Shown: positions 9,561 to 18,509, counted from the first letter of the stretch. The stretch: DNA of 64,000 nucleotides from Sphingomonas mali NBRC 15500 (GCF_001598415.1 NZ_BCYX01000002.1:186001-250000), one strand, 5' to 3'. A program made the numbers and translations. Notes: generated from the sequence alone by a model not told the origin.

Positions 9561-11210
9561 TCACTTCTTCGCCGGGGCCTTCTTCGCCACCGGCTTCTTG
9601 GCGGGCGCTTCCTCGACGGGCTCGACCTTGGCGGCGGGAGCCTTCTTGGTCGCGGCCTTCTTGACCGGTTCCTCGGCCTTCAGCTCGTCGGCGGGCGCCT
9701 CGACCTTTTCGTCGGACTTTGACGGCGCCTTCTTCGTCGCCGCCTTCTTCACCGGCTCCTCGGCCTTGGCTGCATCAGCCTTATCCGCCTTGGCGGCCGG
9801 CGCCTTCTTGGCTGCGGCCTTCTTCGCCTTGGGCTTGTGATTGTCGTGGTCGTGATGATGCGTGCCGGTCGCGAAGCCGTCTTCCGACTCGATCGCTTCC
9901 TCGAGCTCGGCGCGAGTCACTTCACGATCGGTGACGTCCGCGGTCGAGAACAGGAAGTCGACGACCTTGTCCTCATAGAGCGGCGCACGTAGCTGGGCGG
10001 CGGCCATCGGCTCGTTGCGGATATATTCGACGAAGCGCTGCTGGTCCTGCGGCGAATATTGCATCGCCGCCTGGCTGATCAGCCGGCTCATTTCCTGGTT
10101 GGTGACCTCGATGCCATTGGCCTGGCCGATTTCCGACAACAGCAGACCGAGGCGCACGCGGCGCTCGGCGATCGCCTGGTAATCGTCCCGCTCGGCTTCC
10201 ATCTCGGCCAGCGCGGCCTCGGGGTCAGGCTCGTGCGTCGCTTCGTGCTTGAGCTGCTCCCAGATCTGGTCGAACTCGGCGGCGACCATCGACGGCGGCA
10301 CCGGGAAGTCATGGCCCGCGGCGAGCTGGTCGAGCAGCTTGCGCTTCATGTGGGTGCGGGTCAGGCCGTTGAGCTCCTGCTCGATCTGGCCCTTGAGCAA
10401 GCCCTTGAGCTGCTCGAGATCGTTGAGGCCGAGCGACTTGGCCAGGCTGTCGTTGATCTTGGTCTCGCCCGCAGTCTTCACCGACTTGACGGTGAGGTCG
10501 AACGTCGCCGGCTGGCCCTTCAGCTCCTCGGCGGGATAATCGTCGGGGAAGGTGACCTTGATGGTCTTCTCATCGCCTGCCTTCACGCCGACGACCTGAT
10601 CCTCGAAACCGGGAATCAGACGGCCCGAGCCGATCTCGACCGCCATGTCGGTGCCGGTGCCGCCCTCGAACGCGACGCCGTTCTTGTCCTTGCCGACGAA
10701 ATCGAGCGTGACGAGGTCGCCGGTCTTGGCCTTGTAGCCGTCCTTGGTGTCTTCCCAATTCTTCTGCTGCGCGGCGAACTTCTCGAGCTGCGCCTGAATC
10801 TCTTCCTCGCCGGCCGGAACCGTCAGGCGGTCGAGCTTGAGCGCGTCGATCGCCGGCGCGGGCACGTCGGGCAGGATTTCGAGTTCGACCTTGAGTTCGG
10901 CATCCTTGCCCTTCTCATAGTCATTCTCGAGCTTGACCGAGGGCTGCATCGCCGGACGCAGCTTTTCCTTGCCGATCAGGGTCTGGATGCCTTCCTGGAT
11001 CGCGGCGTTGAGCGCGTCCTGGGCCAGCGCATCGCCGTGCATCTTGCGCACCAGGTTGGCGGGCACCTTGCCCGGGCGGAACCCCGGCATGCGGACCTGC
11101 GGGGCCACGCGCTTCACCTCGGCGTCGACCTTGGCATCGATCTCCTTGGCGGTGATCGTCAGCGTGTAGGCGCGCTTGAGCCCTTCGTTCAACGTCTCGA
11201 CAGTCTGCAT
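9561..11210 (-). CDS. tig: Trigger factor (ribosome-bound chaperone / peptidylprolyl isomerase)
   Basis: Chaperone that docks at the ribosomal exit tunnel. The 549-residue product has the ribosome-binding signature PGFRPGKVPANLVRK near residue 45, the FKBP-type isomerase domain at about 150-245 (DLVTLDFVGK to TFDLTVKSV) and the C-terminal helical chaperone domain to about residue 445. Ordinary trigger factors end there (430-450 residues). This one continues with a His-rich GTHHHDHDNH patch and roughly 95 residues made almost only of Lys, Ala, Pro, Glu and Asp, including a unit EEPVKKAATKKAP present twice. tRNA-Leu lies just upstream on the same strand. Confidence 0.95.
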   Translation of the reverse strand: MQTVETLNEGLKRAYTLTITAKEIDAKVDAEVKRVAPQVRMPGFRPGKVPANLVRKMHGDALAQDALNAAIQEGIQTLIGKEKLRPAMQPSVKLENDYEKGKDAELKVELEILPDVPAPAIDALKLDRLTVPAGEEEIQAQLEKFAAQQKNWEDTKDGYKAKTGDLVTLDFVGKDKNGVAFEGGTGTDMAVEIGSGRLIPGFEDQVVGVKAGDEKTIKVTFPDDYPAEELKGQPATFDLTVKSVKTAGETKINDSLAKSLGLNDLEQLKGLLKGQIEQELNGLTRTHMKRKLLDQLAAGHDFPVPPSMVAAEFDQIWEQLKHEATHEPDPEAALAEMEAERDDYQAIAERRVRLGLLLSEIGQANGIEVTNQEMSRLISQAAMQYSPQDQQRFVEYIRNEPMAAAQLRAPLYEDKVVDFLFSTADVTDREVTRAELEEAIESEDGFATGTHHHDHDNHKPKAKKAAAKKAPAAKADKADAAKAEEPVKKAATKKAPSKSDEKVEAPADELKAEEPVKKAATKKAPAAKVEPVEEAPAKKPVAKKAPAKK

Positions 11211-11272
11211 TTCAGGCCTTCATCTTTCCGGAAAATCATTTGGTGGCCACCCCGCCCCAAAGGCGCGGGGAC

Positions 11273-11357
11273 TGGTGCGGGCGAAGGGACTCGAACCCCC
11301 ACATCTTGCGATACTGGAACCTAAATCCAGCGCGTCTACCAGTTCCGCCACGCCCGC
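11273..11357 (-). tRNA. tRNA-Leu (anticodon UAG)
   Basis: On the minus strand the sequence begins GCGGGCG and ends CGCCCGC-A-CCA, giving a perfect 7-bp acceptor stem with discriminator A and an encoded CCA. The anticodon arm is CTGGA-TTTAGGT-TCCAG, so the anticodon is TAG. A long variable arm (ATCGCAAGAT) and the T-arm GGGGGTTCGAGTCCC are present, as expected for a class II leucine tRNA. It lies 62 bases before tig. Confidence 0.96.
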
Positions 11358-11464
11358 GAGAGGACCGCCGGTCGGCGGCGTCTATAGCAACTGCCCCACC
11401 GGGAGCAACCCGCTTGGCAACTGACGGGGCTATAAAGACGTTAATCGCGCGAAAGGAACCTCCC

Positions 11465-11632
11465 ATGGCCACCAATCCCCCGCCCGAGACGCCTCCCCCC
11501 GAAATGCCGCCGGAGCCTAGCCAACCGGGGCAACCGACGCCCGCTCCGCCCGAGATCGCACCGCCGATGCCCGATATCGACATTCCCTCACCTGGCGAAC
11601 AACCGACCGGCCCCGCCAACCCGCAAGGATGA
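11465..11632 (+). CDS. Small proline-rich protein
   Basis: A 55-residue product, nearly half proline, starting MATNPPPETPPPEMPP with no cysteine, aromatic residue or membrane segment; predicted disordered. The frame is open far upstream, but GAAAGGA placed a few bases before the ATG at 11465 marks the start. Its stop overlaps the next gene's ATG (ATGA). Function unknown. The strongly skewed composition could raise doubt, but the ribosome site and coupling argue that it is translated. Confidence 0.6.
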   Translation: MATNPPPETPPPEMPPEPSQPGQPTPAPPEIAPPMPDIDIPSPGEQPTGPANPQG

Positions 11633-11862
11633 CCCCGATGACCGATCAAAATAGGCAGCCCGATGTCGCGGGCCAACGCGAACGCGATGTCCGCAAAGGT
11701 GACACCCGCAGCGACCTCCAACAGGAAGTCGAGGCGCGCAAGGACGCAGTCGAACGCGGCGAAGGCGGCCCAGAGCCCGAGACCATGACCGCGCCCGGCC
11801 TGTTCTCCGGCAATGCCGGCACCGGCGGCGAGACCAAGAACCAGGATGACGACGCGCAGTAG
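11629..11862 (+). CDS. Small acidic hydrophilic protein, function unknown
   Basis: A 77-residue highly charged protein without hydrophobic segments: QRERDVRKGDTRSDLQQEVEARKDAVERGEG forms a probable short helix and the tail ends NQDDDAQ. It overlaps the proline-rich gene by ATGA; a second ATG 9 bases later (11638) is an equally good start. Composition resembles small stress-related hydrophilic proteins, but I see no family motif. The two genes look like one translationally coupled unit. Confidence 0.6.
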   Translation: MTPMTDQNRQPDVAGQRERDVRKGDTRSDLQQEVEARKDAVERGEGGPEPETMTAPGLFSGNAGTGGETKNQDDDAQ

Positions 11863-11884
11863 AGAGCGTCGCCTTCCTTGCCGG

Positions 11885-12754
11885 TCAGCTCCCCGCGGTC
11901 AGATCGACGATGCGATCGCGGTCATAGCGCATCACGCCCGGAATCGCCTGAATCCGATTGATCGTCACGCCGAAATAATTGGGCAGCTTGCCGATCGGCC
12001 GAAAACGCGCCGGCACGACGTGCGCGCGGCTTAGCCGCGGATCGATTGCGACGCTGGCGCCGGCGGGCACCAGAAATGGCACGTCCAGGATCATCGGTGC
12101 CGACGAATCGCCCTCCGGACGCTTGACCGTCAGATTGGCCTTGGCCGCGATCACGCCGAGATCGACGATCTCGCCAGCCTTCGCCGCGAAGGCCACGCTG
12201 CCCATGCAGAAGCAACTGCCCATCGCGCCGCCATTCGGCGCCATGGCGAGCGGTCCGTAGATGCGATATTCGCCGGGCGTCAGCTCCTGAAGATAGGTCG
12301 ACAGGCCGCCATCGGCCTTGGCGAAACGATTGATCGGCCCGATCGCGACGCCGGCCAGCAACGGGAACGGCGTGAACTGGAAGTTCGCCTCGGTGGGTTC
12401 GATCGGTTTGTCGGGTAACGGCGGCAGTGCCGCGCCCTTGGGCGCGCCGGCTCTATCCTTCACCGCCGCATTATATTCCGCCTGCTTCTTGACGTATTTT
12501 CCATGCGCCTTGGCCAGCGCATCGGCGCGGAACTTGTCGTAGGTGGCCTGGTCGTCGGCGGTGGGTACCTTCATCAAATAGAGCGGCACCGCGATGTCCG
12601 ACCGCAGCATGACATAAGCCTTGGCCGAATTCAGTGCGATGGCGGGCTTGTCCTTGACTGCGGCGGTTTCGACGAAGACCGGCGCCTTCTCCTTGGCGAT
12701 AGCGGGACCGGCGAGCGAGAGCGCGATCAGCGCGCTGGGCAATAATTTCTTCAT
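11885..12754 (-). CDS. Secreted hypothetical protein
   Basis: A 289-residue protein with a clear signal peptide (MKKLLPSALIALSLAGPAIA, cut after AxA). The mature part contains a long helical segment (residues about 65-105, Lys/Ala rich) followed by a beta-rich region with MGSCFCMGS, two closely spaced cysteines typical of an oxidised or lipidated surface. Family not recognised. The start at 12754 is chosen because it gives the signal peptide and overlaps the upstream gene's stop (ATGA). Probably periplasmic and working with the product of the gene before it. Confidence 0.72.
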   Translation of the reverse strand: MKKLLPSALIALSLAGPAIAKEKAPVFVETAAVKDKPAIALNSAKAYVMLRSDIAVPLYLMKVPTADDQATYDKFRADALAKAHGKYVKKQAEYNAAVKDRAGAPKGAALPPLPDKPIEPTEANFQFTPFPLLAGVAIGPINRFAKADGGLSTYLQELTPGEYRIYGPLAMAPNGGAMGSCFCMGSVAFAAKAGEIVDLGVIAAKANLTVKRPEGDSSAPMILDVPFLVPAGASVAIDPRLSRAHVVPARFRPIGKLPNYFGVTINRIQAIPGVMRYDRDRIVDLTAGS

Positions 12755-13365
12755 AGCCCCAGTACCTTTCCCTGCAGCTTGCCCGACGAAGCGACCAGCG
12801 CCTGTTGCTTGAGGTAATGCTGGCGCTTCTCCTCGTTGACGCCCGACAGACCTTCCTCGAAATTGAACTCGTCCCACAGCGCCTTGGGCAAGCCGTAGCG
12901 ATCATAGCCCTTGAAGTTCATGCACGTGCGCATGTTGACCCGACGAAGGCGGCGCTTTTCGGCCGAGCCGAAGATTGCCATCGCCACCGCGCTGCCGATC
13001 GCACCACCGAGCGCGCCGGCCATCGTCCCGGCATAGGGATAGGGCACCTGCACGTCGCTGACCCCGCTCTGCAGGCCGCGTGCATAATTGTCGCATTCAG
13101 CGATGTCGCCATAGGCCGTGGCGAAGTCCGTATCGGCGCGATGGAAGGCGTAATATTTGTCGAAATCCGCGGCCTCGGTACCGTTGGACGTATAATCCAG
13201 CTTCGGCATCGTTACCGATTGCGCATCGGCATTGGTGACGGCCGAAACGCCGAATGGCGACGCGCTATCGACCAGATAAACGGTTTTCTCCTGCGCCGCC
13301 GCCGGCGTTCCGCCGAACGGCAGCGCGACCATGGCCGCGACGGCGGCCAAATCATGCATTTTCAT
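12751..13365 (-). CDS. Secreted hypothetical protein with glycine-zipper-like segment
   Basis: A 204-residue protein with signal peptide MKMHDLAAVAAMVALPFGG ending near TPAAAQ. A Gly/Ala stretch, YAGTMAGALGGAIGSAVAMAIFGSAEKRR (positions about 110-138), looks like a glycine-zipper membrane element. Four cysteines in all would be few; C is seen in AECDNYARG and RTCMNFKGYDRYG. I chose 13365 because GGGGGA sits just upstream. The next gene starts in its stop codon (ATGA), so both proteins are likely made in equal amounts and may form an envelope complex. Function unknown. Confidence 0.7.
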   Translation of the reverse strand: MKMHDLAAVAAMVALPFGGTPAAAQEKTVYLVDSASPFGVSAVTNADAQSVTMPKLDYTSNGTEAADFDKYYAFHRADTDFATAYGDIAECDNYARGLQSGVSDVQVPYPYAGTMAGALGGAIGSAVAMAIFGSAEKRRLRRVNMRTCMNFKGYDRYGLPKALWDEFNFEEGLSGVNEEKRQHYLKQQALVASSGKLQGKVLGL

Positions 13366-13465
13366 GCGATCCCCCATTTTGGATACGGCGAATCGCCGCG
13401 TCCCCCAGGGGCACCATAACCGGCGGTAAAGGGCCGACAAGTAGTGTCAGGCCCGCTGTGGCACG

Positions 13466-14131
13466 TCAGCCCTTGGGCAGCCTGCGCGCACTCAGCACGC
13501 GCACCGGCGCCACGGGCACTTCGCCCTTGAACGACCCGCGCACGGTCGCATTGGGGTCGATCGGCGCGTCGAAGATCTTGAGCACGACGTCCATGCCGTC
13601 GACCACACTGCCGAACGCTGCGTAGCCGAGGTTGGTCTTGGTCGCGTCCTCGGGCCGGGTCGGGTCGGCATCGAATGACGGCTGGTCGCCGACGCTGATC
13701 GTGAAGTCGCCGCGCGCCGATCCCGGCGCCAGCCGGGCGGTCGACAGCGTGCCGTTGAGATGCTTGAGCCCGGTGATCGTCGTAGGCTCATGCTTGATCG
13801 GCGGCAGCGTCCGCTTGGGGTCGCCATTCGTACCGAATTGCACGAATCCGAATTTATCGGCCACCTTGCAGGTGCGGTAGAAGGTGATGCCGTCGAGCTT
13901 CTTCTGGTCGACATAATGCAGGAAATTGGCCGCGGTGACCGGCGCCTTCGCCGTCTCGACCTCGACCGTGAAACTGCCGACCGTCGTGTCGATCTTTACG
14001 CGCGGTAGTGCAGCCACCGGTGTCGGCGCGACCGCAGGCGTCGGTGCGGGCTGCGGCGCGGGTGCCGGGCTCGTCTGCGCCAGCACCGGCGTCGCCAACA
14101 GCCCCAGTGTCATGGTGATCAGTCGCCGCAT
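13466..14131 (-). CDS. Exported cyclophilin-type peptidylprolyl isomerase
   Basis: A 221-residue protein: signal peptide MRRLITMTLGLLATPVLAQ, a Pro/Ala linker to about residue 44, then a cyclophilin domain starting VKIDTTVGSFTVEVE and containing ANFLHYVDQKKLDGITFYRT, FTISVGDQPSF and AFGSVVDGMDVV. It would isomerise Xaa-Pro bonds of envelope proteins in the periplasm. The domain is of the short bacterial type that often lacks the cyclosporin-binding Trp. AAAGGAG lies 9 bases before the chosen ATG. It follows gatB on the same strand after about 90 bases. Confidence 0.88.
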   Translation of the reverse strand: MRRLITMTLGLLATPVLAQTSPAPAPQPAPTPAVAPTPVAALPRVKIDTTVGSFTVEVETAKAPVTAANFLHYVDQKKLDGITFYRTCKVADKFGFVQFGTNGDPKRTLPPIKHEPTTITGLKHLNGTLSTARLAPGSARGDFTISVGDQPSFDADPTRPEDATKTNLGYAAFGSVVDGMDVVLKIFDAPIDPNATVRGSFKGEVPVAPVRVLSARRLPKG

Positions 14132-14222
14132 CGTCGTCACTCCTTTATGGAGCGAGCCTATTTCGCCGGGCACGCGACGGCAACCGCCCTCGGCGGCAAG
14201 CACCGCCGGCTCAACCAAGCGC

Positions 14223-15710
14223 TCAGGAAAGTGCCTTCTTCAGCAATTCGTTGACCACGCCGGGATTGGCCTTGCCCTGCATCGCCTTCATCGTCTGACC
14301 GACGAAGAAGCCGAACAGCGCCTCCTTGCCACCGCGATACTGTTCCAGCTGGTTGGGATTCTTCGCCAGCACCTCGGCGATCACGGCCTCGATAGCGCCG
14401 GTGTCGCTGGTCTGCTTGAGCCCGCGTTCCTCGACGATCTTGCCGGGGGCATCGCCAGTTTCGAGCATCACCTCGAACACCTGCTTGGCGAGGCTGCCGG
14501 ACAAGGTGCCGTTGTCGACCAAGGCCAGCAATTCAGCCGCCTGGCCCGGCGTGACCGGCGATTCGGTGATGTCCTTGCCGAGCCGGTTGAGCGCGCCGAA
14601 CAATTCGGACGACACCCAGTTCGCCGCCGCCACCGGCTTGGCGCCCTCATCCAGCAAGGCATCGAACCAGCGCGCAGTCTCGACCTCGGCGGTCAGCACG
14701 TTGGCCTGATAAGGCGTGATCCCCAGCGCTTCGTACCGCGCGCGCTTGGCGCCGGGCAGTTCGGGCAGGCTCGCGCGGCACGCTTCGAGAAACGCGTCAT
14801 CGAGTTCGAGCGGCAGCAGATCGGGATCGGGGAAATAGCGGTAATCGTGCGCGTCTTCCTTCGACCGCATCGACCGCGTCGTGCCGGTGTCGGGATTGAA
14901 CAGCCGCGTCTCCTGGACGATCTTGCCGCCCGATTCGAGCACATCGACCTGGCGCGACGCCTCATGTTCGATCGCCTGCATCACGAAGCGGATCGAGTTG
15001 ACGTTCTTGGTCTCGGTCCGCGTACCGAAATCATCGCCGGGCTTGCGGACCGACACGTTGACGTCGGCGCGCATCGATCCCTGGTCCATATTGCCGTCGC
15101 ACGAGCCGACATAGCGCAGGATCGAGCGCAGCTTGGTCAGATAGGCTCCAGCTTCGGCCGGCGAGCGCATGTCGGGCTTGCTGACGATCTCCATCAGTGC
15201 GACGCCCGAGCGGTTGAGGTCGACGTACGACCGCGTCGGATGCTGGTCGTGCATCAGCTTGCCGGCGTCCTGCTCGACATGGATGCGCTCGACGCCGATC
15301 CGCTTGGTCGCCTCGGCCTCGCCTTCCAGCTCGATCTCGACCGCGCCCTCCCCCACCAGCGGGTGGTAAAGCTGGCTGATCTGATAGCCCTGCGGCAGAT
15401 CGGCGTAGAAATAATTCTTGCGGTCGAACCGCGACCATTTGTTGATCTTGGCATCGATCGCCATGCCGGTGCGCACCGCCTGGCGGATGCATTCGCGGTT
15501 GGGCACGGGCAGCATGCCCGGCATCGCCGCGTCGACCAGCGACACTTGCGTATTGGGCTCCGCGCCGAATTCGGTCGCCGCGCCAGAGAACAATTTGGCC
15601 TGCGAGGTGACCTGGGCGTGCACCTCGAGCCCGATGATCACTTCCCAGTCGCCGGTGGCGCCATGGATGCGGTAGGTCGAGGAAGCGGCGGTGCTGAGCG
15701 GTTCGGTCAT
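14223..15710 (-). CDS. gatB: Asp-tRNA(Asn)/Glu-tRNA(Gln) amidotransferase subunit B
   Basis: Subunit B of the GatCAB complex, which recognises misacylated tRNA, phosphorylates its side chain and receives ammonia from GatA. The 495-residue length is normal. Diagnostic segments are [27 protein letters not shown] and [12 protein letters not shown], followed by the C-terminal Yqey helical domain ending [16 protein letters not shown]. gatA and gatC are not in the window, so the operon is split in this genome. The receiver-domain gene lies 45 bases upstream on the same strand. Confidence 0.97.
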   Translation of the reverse strand: MTEPLSTAASSTYRIHGATGDWEVIIGLEVHAQVTSQAKLFSGAATEFGAEPNTQVSLVDAAMPGMLPVPNRECIRQAVRTGMAIDAKINKWSRFDRKNYFYADLPQGYQISQLYHPLVGEGAVEIELEGEAEATKRIGVERIHVEQDAGKLMHDQHPTRSYVDLNRSGVALMEIVSKPDMRSPAEAGAYLTKLRSILRYVGSCDGNMDQGSMRADVNVSVRKPGDDFGTRTETKNVNSIRFVMQAIEHEASRQVDVLESGGKIVQETRLFNPDTGTTRSMRSKEDAHDYRYFPDPDLLPLELDDAFLEACRASLPELPGAKRARYEALGITPYQANVLTAEVETARWFDALLDEGAKPVAAANWVSSELFGALNRLGKDITESPVTPGQAAELLALVDNGTLSGSLAKQVFEVMLETGDAPGKIVEERGLKQTSDTGAIEAVIAEVLAKNPNQLEQYRGGKEALFGFFVGQTMKAMQGKANPGVVNELLKKALS

Positions 15711-15755
15711 GCCGGCGCGAATAGCCTTAGCGGACGGCAGGCTGCAAGACTCACC

Positions 15756-16196
15756 TCAGGCGGCCGCTTCCTGATCGAACAGCGAGAAGCCGCGCGGCAG
15801 GCGCCGCGGCCGCGGACGTCCCTGGATCTGCCCGTCGATCGCGGCGATCGCGGCGATCAGATCGGTCGGGCGATAGGGTTTGGCGAGGCAGCCGCGAGCA
15901 AAGGCGCGGCCACCTTCGGGGCATTCGCCGGTCACGAAGACCACCTCGACTCCGCGGGCATGCGCCGCCCGCGCAACCTCGATGCCGCTGCCATCGGCCA
16001 GGGTGATATCGACAAGGACGAGATGGACGACGGCACCGGACGTCAGCACCGCGATCGCATCGGCGACGCGGTCGACCGTGGCGACGACCTCGAATCCCTG
16101 TTCGATCAGCGCATGCTCATTCTCGAACGCGATCAACGGCTCGTCCTCGCAGACGAGGAGGCGCGTAATGACTCTTTTTGCGTGTCCGAACACCAT
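15756..16196 (-). CDS. Stand-alone response-regulator receiver protein
   Basis: A 146-residue protein that is essentially one REC domain. The acidic pair is in VCEDEPLIAF, the phospho-acceptor Asp in LVLVDITLADGSG (near residue 63), the switch Thr in VVFVTGECP and the conserved Lys in CLAKPYRP. There is no output domain, so it probably works by protein contact or as a phosphorelay intermediate, as CheY-like and Spo0F-like proteins do. No histidine kinase is adjacent. The short C-terminal tail GRPRPRRLPRGFSLF is basic. Confidence 0.87.
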   Translation of the reverse strand: MVFGHAKRVITRLLVCEDEPLIAFENEHALIEQGFEVVATVDRVADAIAVLTSGAVVHLVLVDITLADGSGIEVARAAHARGVEVVFVTGECPEGGRAFARGCLAKPYRPTDLIAAIAAIDGQIQGRPRPRRLPRGFSLFDQEAAA

Positions 16197-16326
16197 AATC
16201 GTTCAACCCAGTCGCGCGCAGATCGTTTCGTCAGCGCGTCGTTACGTGTGCGTCGCTTAACGCCCGGCAACGGGTCCGGTGTAAATTTTCCCCCGCTCCC
16301 CGGCCAATCGGTATATTGGCGCGACA

Positions 16327-17634
16327 ATGCCTCCCTCCAAGACTCCCGACGATCAACGGATCGCAAAAATGTTGGCGCGCGCCGGAATCGCCTCGCGGCG
16401 CGAAGTCGAACGCATGATCGCCGAAGGGCGCATCGCGATCGACGGCGTCGTCGTCGAAACGCCCGCGACGCTGCTGCCCTCGCTCGCCGGCGTCACGGTC
16501 GACGGCAATCCGGTACGCGAGGCGGAAGCCGCGCGGCTGTTCCTCTATCACAAGCCCAAGGGCCTGCTGGTCACCGAGCGCGATCCGGCGGGCCGACCGA
16601 CGATCTACGATCGGTTGCCCAAAGGGCTGCCGCGCTTAGTCCCGGTCGGCCGGCTCGACCTCGCGACCGAAGGGCTGTTGCTACTGACCACCGATGGCGG
16701 GCTCAAGCGCCAGCTCGAATTGCCTGCGACCGGCGTCGAGCGGGTCTACCGTGCCCGCGCTTACGGCAATGTGACGCAGGCGCAGCTCGAGGAGTTGATC
16801 GATGGGGTCGAGATCGAGGGCGTCCGCTACGGCGCGATCGACGCCAATATGGAGCGCCGCACCGGCGCCAATGTCTGGATCGAGCTCAAGCTGACCGAAG
16901 GCAAGAATCGCGAGGTGCGGCGCGTGCTCGAATATCTCGGGCTCGAGGTCAGCCGGCTGATTCGGACGCGATATGGGCCGTTCGTGCTCGGCGACCTACC
17001 GGTCGGTGCGATCGGCGAAGTCCGCGCGCACGATATCGATTCGTTCCGCAAGGACCCGACCCGACTCGATCTGCCGCAACCGGCGCGCAAACAGACCAGC
17101 GCGCTTGCAAGCCCCTCGCCTTCATCGCCTTCAGCCGCGCCACGCCCCGCCCGCACCGAGCCCGAGCAGCGACGCTGGCAGACCGCGGCGCCCCGCACCA
17201 CCGCTCGCCCGGCCCTTTCGACGCATCGGCGACCGCCGCAGGATGCTTCTAATCGTTCGGAGCACGTGCGCGACGCGGCCGACCGGGAGCCGTTCAAGGG
17301 ACGCAGCGCGCGGAATTCCTCGCCCGAAGATGCGCCGCGGTCGACGGCCGGCAAGCGCCCGCCCAAAGTCAAAGCCGGACCGCGCCAGCGCGCCGACGGA
17401 ACGCTGGCGACGCGCTCGACCGGCGCGCGGAGCGATCGCTCTCGCAATTTTCGCAACGAGCGCGGCGATCGTGACACGGCCGAACGGCCAGAGCGTCCGG
17501 CTCGCCCTTCTGGGGCGGCTTCCCCGCGGGGTCCCGCGCGCCCTTTAGCGCCGGCGCGTCCCGCCGGTCCGCCGGGCTCGCGCGGACCTTCCCGCCCCCG
17601 CGGCGGACCGCGCCCGCCGCGAAAGCCGCGATAG
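16327..17634 (+). CDS. RsuA/RluB-type rRNA pseudouridine synthase with long basic tail
   Basis: Pseudouridine synthase of the RsuA/RluB/RluE/RluF family acting on ribosomal RNA. An N-terminal S4 RNA-binding domain (IAKMLARAGIASRREVERMI, residues 12-60) precedes the catalytic domain with the GRLDLATEGLLLLTTDG motif, whose Asp (near 121) is the nucleophile. The fold ends by about residue 245. The remaining 190 residues are a disordered Arg/Pro/Ala/Ser tail, nearly doubling the usual 240-260 residue length. rsmD begins at the base after its stop, forming an rRNA-modification pair. RluB is the likeliest identity but is not proven. Confidence 0.9.
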   Translation: MPPSKTPDDQRIAKMLARAGIASRREVERMIAEGRIAIDGVVVETPATLLPSLAGVTVDGNPVREAEAARLFLYHKPKGLLVTERDPAGRPTIYDRLPKGLPRLVPVGRLDLATEGLLLLTTDGGLKRQLELPATGVERVYRARAYGNVTQAQLEELIDGVEIEGVRYGAIDANMERRTGANVWIELKLTEGKNREVRRVLEYLGLEVSRLIRTRYGPFVLGDLPVGAIGEVRAHDIDSFRKDPTRLDLPQPARKQTSALASPSPSSPSAAPRPARTEPEQRRWQTAAPRTTARPALSTHRRPPQDASNRSEHVRDAADREPFKGRSARNSSPEDAPRSTAGKRPPKVKAGPRQRADGTLATRSTGARSDRSRNFRNERGDRDTAERPERPARPSGAASPRGPARPLAPARPAGPPGSRGPSRPRGGPRPPRKPR

Positions 17635-18171
17635 ATGCGGATCATCGCCGGTCAGTGGCGCGGCCGCCCGCTCATCGCGCCCAAGGGTGATACGACTCGC
17701 CCCACTGCGGATCGCACGCGCGAAGCCTTGTTCTCGATGCTCACCAGCCGGCTCGGCAGTTTCGAGGACTTGGCCGTCGCCGATCTGTTCGCCGGGTCGG
17801 GCGCGTTGGGGCTCGAAGCTCTGTCGCGCGGCGCGGCTTCCTGCCTGTTCGTCGAGCAGGACAAGCCCGCACTCGACGCGTTGCGCACCAACATTGCCAA
17901 GCTCGGCGCCAAGGCCGATGTCCGCGCACAATCGGTCATGGCACTCGGTCCCGCGCGTGCGCCGCTCGACCTGATCCTGATGGACCCGCCTTACGGCACT
18001 GGGGCCGGGATAGTGGCACTCGACAAGCTCGCACGGCTCGGCTGGGTTGGTCCAGCGACCTGGATCAGCATCGAAACGGCTCGGAACGAAAAGGTCGAGT
18101 TGGCGGGGTTCACGGTCGATGCCGATCGCGTGCACGGCAAAGCGCGGATAATTCTGCTCAGAATGGACTGA
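17635..18171 (+). CDS. rsmD: 16S rRNA (guanine(966)-N(2))-methyltransferase
   Basis: Methylates G966 of 16S rRNA in the 30S subunit. The 178-residue product shows the family start MRIIAGQWRGRPL, TRPTADRTREALFSML, the SAM-binding loop VADLFAGSGALGLEAL and the catalytic LMDPPYG motif near residue 118. Its ATG abuts the stop of the pseudouridine synthase, so both are translated from one message. Confidence 0.95.
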   Translation: MRIIAGQWRGRPLIAPKGDTTRPTADRTREALFSMLTSRLGSFEDLAVADLFAGSGALGLEALSRGAASCLFVEQDKPALDALRTNIAKLGAKADVRAQSVMALGPARAPLDLILMDPPYGTGAGIVALDKLARLGWVGPATWISIETARNEKVELAGFTVDADRVHGKARIILLRMD

Positions 18172-18230
18172 TCGGGTCGTCGAGTGTGCCTGGTCGCGCT
18201 ATGATCGGTACCTACAGCCGGGAGAATCCC

Positions 18231-18500
18231 ATGCGCATGGTTGTGATCGCTTTGTCCCTTCCTCTCGTCGTCGCGGCGACCGCGCCGCTCAAGCAGCCGC
18301 AAGCCAAACCGCAAATCGCACGCAAGATGTGCGCGCCGAACGGGACGACACTAGCCAAGGAAGGCCTTGCCGGTGGCGGGCGGATGCTCCGGGCTCGCCC
18401 GCTTTCCGACATGCCCCCGGCAAAGCAGGTCCTAACCGTGATCCGCACGGTCGACGGCTGCGACGTGCCAGTCATCGTCCGCGAAAATATCGGCGGCTAG
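18231..18500 (+). CDS. Small exported hypothetical protein
   Basis: An 89-residue product starting with a signal peptide, MRMVVIALSLPLVVAATA, after a GGGAG site at good spacing. The mature 70 residues include two cysteines (KMCAPNG and DGCDVPV) and no recognised domain. The frame is open 45 bases further upstream but only this ATG gives the signal peptide. It follows rsmD by 59 bases and may share its transcript. It is convergent with the monooxygenase gene. Confidence 0.6.
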   Translation: MRMVVIALSLPLVVAATAPLKQPQAKPQIARKMCAPNGTTLAKEGLAGGGRMLRARPLSDMPPAKQVLTVIRTVDGCDVPVIVRENIGG

Positions 18501-18509
18501 GCTCAGCCC

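Noticed and set aside
10059..11324. 421-codon plus-strand open frame opposite trigger factor and reaching into tRNA-Leu
   Set aside because: Runs through a tRNA and mirrors tig; no ribosome site or domain.
13926..17252. 1108-codon plus-strand open frame antisense to the cyclophilin, gatB and the receiver gene
   Set aside because: Shadow of the high G+C minus-strand genes; the translation is rich in Arg, His and Asp repeats with no domain, and real genes occupy the other strand.
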